A stretch of 6,384 bases of DNA from Acidobacteriota bacterium (lineage in GTDB: Bacteria; Acidobacteriota; Terriglobia; UBA7540). The stretch spans positions 1-6,384 of the forward strand of contig PLWR01000077.1 of the NCBI GenBank assembly GCA_003165615.1, written 5' to 3'. The translations under genes were made by a program, and so were the position numbers. Positions 4,657 to 6,384 of this stretch are shown here, piece after piece. Below the pieces are notes generated by a model that worked only from the letters and a program-made list of their open reading frames with translations, was not told the origin of the DNA and made no database searches. Every line of letters starts with the position of its first letter. Within the stretch, counting starts at the first letter, position 1.

Positions 4657-6384
4657 TTAGAAGGTCACTTTCAAAGCGGCCTGGCCTACACGAGTGGTGT
4701 TGGACGTGCCGCCCAAGCCGTTGTTGCCGCCGTTGATTTGAGCAACGCCCCCACCTGCATCGCCCGGAATGGCGTTAGGATTGCTCATTACCGGGTGATT
4801 GGTAGCGTTGAAGAACTCGAAGCGGAGCTGCAGCTTGTACTTTTCAAGGATCGTGAAGTTCTTCATCATCGACGAGTCGATGTTAAAGCTTGGAGGGCCC
4901 TGGATCATATTGCGGCCGCTGCTGCCGAACGTTCCGTCGTGACGTGTGGTAAACGCCGCGGGGTTGTAGTATTGCTTCGTCCAGTGGGCTCGACCGCCTT
5001 GACGAACATTCAGAGGCACGCCTGGGACACGATCGGCTCGGTCGCTACCGCAGGCTTGGATGCAACCGCTGCCTTTCCCAAGTTCGCCAAAAGCAGCATT
5101 ACTGTTGCCCGGACCGACGTTGAACGGCGTGCCCGACTGCCAGGTGATGATGGGGCTTATCTCCCAGCCGCCGAGCACCTGGCGCATCAGCAGATTCTGT
5201 CCCTTCAACTCCGGACTGATGTAAATAAAGTTGCTGGTCCAGGTGAAGGGAATATTAGCGTTCGAGATGCCGCGGCTCCAATGCAAGTTGGAGGGATTGC
5301 CGATCTCGCCACCATTGGAGATGTTGGCGGCGCTTGCCACGTCAAGGGTCTTCTGCCAGGTAAAGCTAGACTGCGCCTGAAGACCGTGAGACAGATGCCT
5401 CTGGACAGTGGCCTGCAGTGAGTGATAGTTCGCCGTAGCCCCGCTGTCGTATTCCAGAATGGTGGTGAAATTGGGGGCGTACGGGGCCACAGGAAGTTTA
5501 AGGTTGCCATTGTTGACATTCGCTTGCGTTGGAAGTGCACAGGTCGGGTTGTTGTAGTAAGTGCAGTAGCTGTAAGCAGCGTAGTTGTCATCCTGCACCC
5601 AGCTCTGGTGATACGACTCGCTGCCGACGTAGGCGACACGCACAGCCATGACGTTGCTCAGTTGCTGTTCGACTGCAAAGTTCCAGGCCTGGGTCATGGG
5701 CGCCTTGAAGCTTCGGCTGAAGGACGCCCCTAAACTGACCGGGGTGGCAACTGGAGAGTTGAGCGGCGGCTTGTAGGTGGGGCTGGCCCATGGGATCTGG
5801 CCTGGGCCAGTGCCGAACGGGGTGCCGTTGGGCGTACCGAACGACGACGTTGCCCATGGATTTTGAAAGTTCTCGTATCCAGTTATTGTTTGGCCTGTGT
5901 TCGGCGTGCAGGTAGCGCCACCATTGCAAATCGGCGAATTCGAAGGCGCGGGTGGGGAGAATGTCGGAGCAAAGGGCGCAAGATCGACGACATGGTTGTA
6001 GTTGGCGTAGGCCACCGGAGCGGTGAACATGCCGAATGCCGCGTGGAACGAAGTTTTCGGCATATTACTGGGCTGGTAGGCAACACCGATGCGGGGCTCA
6101 AAGGTCTTGCTGTCGCCGGGGCGAAGGCCCGCTCCAATCATATTGGTATCGCCAGGAAAAATCAGTCCCTTTGGTGCGGCGGGGAAGATGAAGCTCTGCT
6201 GACCTGCCACGAATGCCCCACCACGGCCTCCGACGGAAGCCGGTGGAATATCCGGATCCCAACGCAAGCCAAGAGTAAGGGTCAGGCCGGGCTTGAGGCG
6301 GAACTCGTCGTTGACATACGGGCCGATCTCCCATCCCTGGATGTCGGCCAGCTCGCCCGCTCCCTGCATGAAGCTGCTCATGTA
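4657..6384 (-). CDS. Oar-like TonB-dependent receptor, C-terminal part (partial)
   Basis: An open frame of 575 codons enters from the right edge and ends at TAA 4657-4659. It encodes the beta-barrel of an outer-membrane TonB-dependent receptor of the acidobacterial Oar-like (carboxypeptidase-regulatory-domain) type. Signs, counted from the Met at 6379-6381: GWEIGPYVNDEFRLKPGLTLTLGLRWD (17-42), a typical barrel strand pair; FEPRIGVAYQP (94-104); QAWNFAVEQQL (231-241); YHSLQATVQRHLSHGL (319-334); YYNPAAF (471-477); GTFGSSGRNMIQGPPSFNIDSSMMKNF (483-509); LQLRFEFFNATNHP (517-530); and a final AALKVTF with the terminal Phe used for barrel insertion. Signal peptide, N-terminal carboxypeptidase-like domain and plug lie outside the window; relatives run to roughly 1,100 residues. 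Such proteins import, or in some lineages help export, large substrates using TonB energy; the substrate cannot be read from sequence. Six cysteines occur as three close pairs in loops. It is followed by a strong terminator. Confidence 0.9.
   Translation of the reverse strand, partial: YMSSFMQGAGELADIQGWEIGPYVNDEFRLKPGLTLTLGLRWDPDIPPASVGGRGGAFVAGQQSFIFPAAPKGLIFPGDTNMIGAGLRPGDSKTFEPRIGVAYQPSNMPKTSFHAAFGMFTAPVAYANYNHVVDLAPFAPTFSPPAPSNSPICNGGATCTPNTGQTITGYENFQNPWATSSFGTPNGTPFGTGPGQIPWASPTYKPPLNSPVATPVSLGASFSRSFKAPMTQAWNFAVEQQLSNVMAVRVAYVGSESYHQSWVQDDNYAAYSYCTYYNNPTCALPTQANVNNGNLKLPVAPYAPNFTTILEYDSGATANYHSLQATVQRHLSHGLQAQSSFTWQKTLDVASAANISNGGEIGNPSNLHWSRGISNANIPFTWTSNFIYISPELKGQNLLMRQVLGGWEISPIITWQSGTPFNVGPGNSNAAFGELGKGSGCIQACGSDRADRVPGVPLNVRQGGRAHWTKQYYNPAAFTTRHDGTFGSSGRNMIQGPPSFNIDSSMMKNFTILEKYKLQLRFEFFNATNHPVMSNPNAIPGDAGGGVAQINGGNNGLGGTSNTTRVGQAALKVTF

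Noticed and set aside
4738..5421. A 227-codon + strand open frame inside the receptor gene.
   Set aside because: It lies antisense to a receptor frame with clear family motifs, shows no recognisable domain and has the arginine/alanine-rich composition typical of shadow frames.
1..6384. CRISPR array, tRNA, rRNA or riboswitch.
   Set aside because: No regularly spaced direct repeats beyond the two IS-end copies, and no recognisable RNA gene signature on either strand.

Overview
The window looks like accessory or scarred chromosomal DNA from an acidobacterium (Acidobacteriota, Terriglobia-like). The main reason is the protein at the right edge, an Oar-like TonB-dependent receptor with the C-terminal phrases typical of the large acidobacterial family. 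The long PD40/TPR protein next to it and the moderately GC-rich composition fit. This placement is inference from protein style, not from a marker gene.

Left part (1-640): the 3' end of an IS21-type insertion sequence. It holds the C-terminus of the IstB helper ATPase, then a translationally coupled 112-residue DUF4288-like passenger gene, then a long perfect inverted repeat, then two copies of a GGGGCCAA-TCAGA repeat that form the element's right end. The element stops exactly where the reading frame of a sensor histidine kinase begins, at its phospho-acceptor histidine motif (HDTVIQG), so it interrupts that gene.

Middle part (639-1935): three broken genes. A beheaded NarL-type histidine kinase (+ strand) converges on a beheaded LuxR/NarL-type response regulator (- strand). 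The regulator has lost its receiver domain where it meets the C-terminal remnant of a second, IS1182-like transposase (+ strand), which also carries a frameshift. The segment reads as a decayed two-component locus hit by at least two mobile-element events.

Right part (2041-6384): two intact-looking genes on the - strand. The upstream one, running off the window, is the TonB-dependent receptor, closed by a strong intrinsic terminator. About 130 bp further on starts an 813-residue, N-terminally anchored protein that combines a CXXCH haem-attachment motif, PD40 beta-propeller repeats and a C-terminal TPR region. The terminator suggests that this gene has its own promoter. Both proteins should act in the cell envelope, but nothing in the sequence proves they work together.

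No tRNA, rRNA, CRISPR array or riboswitch was seen. No gene-free stretch exceeds 300 bases; the spacers at 462-638 and 1936-2040 hold, respectively, the IS end structures and nothing recognisable.
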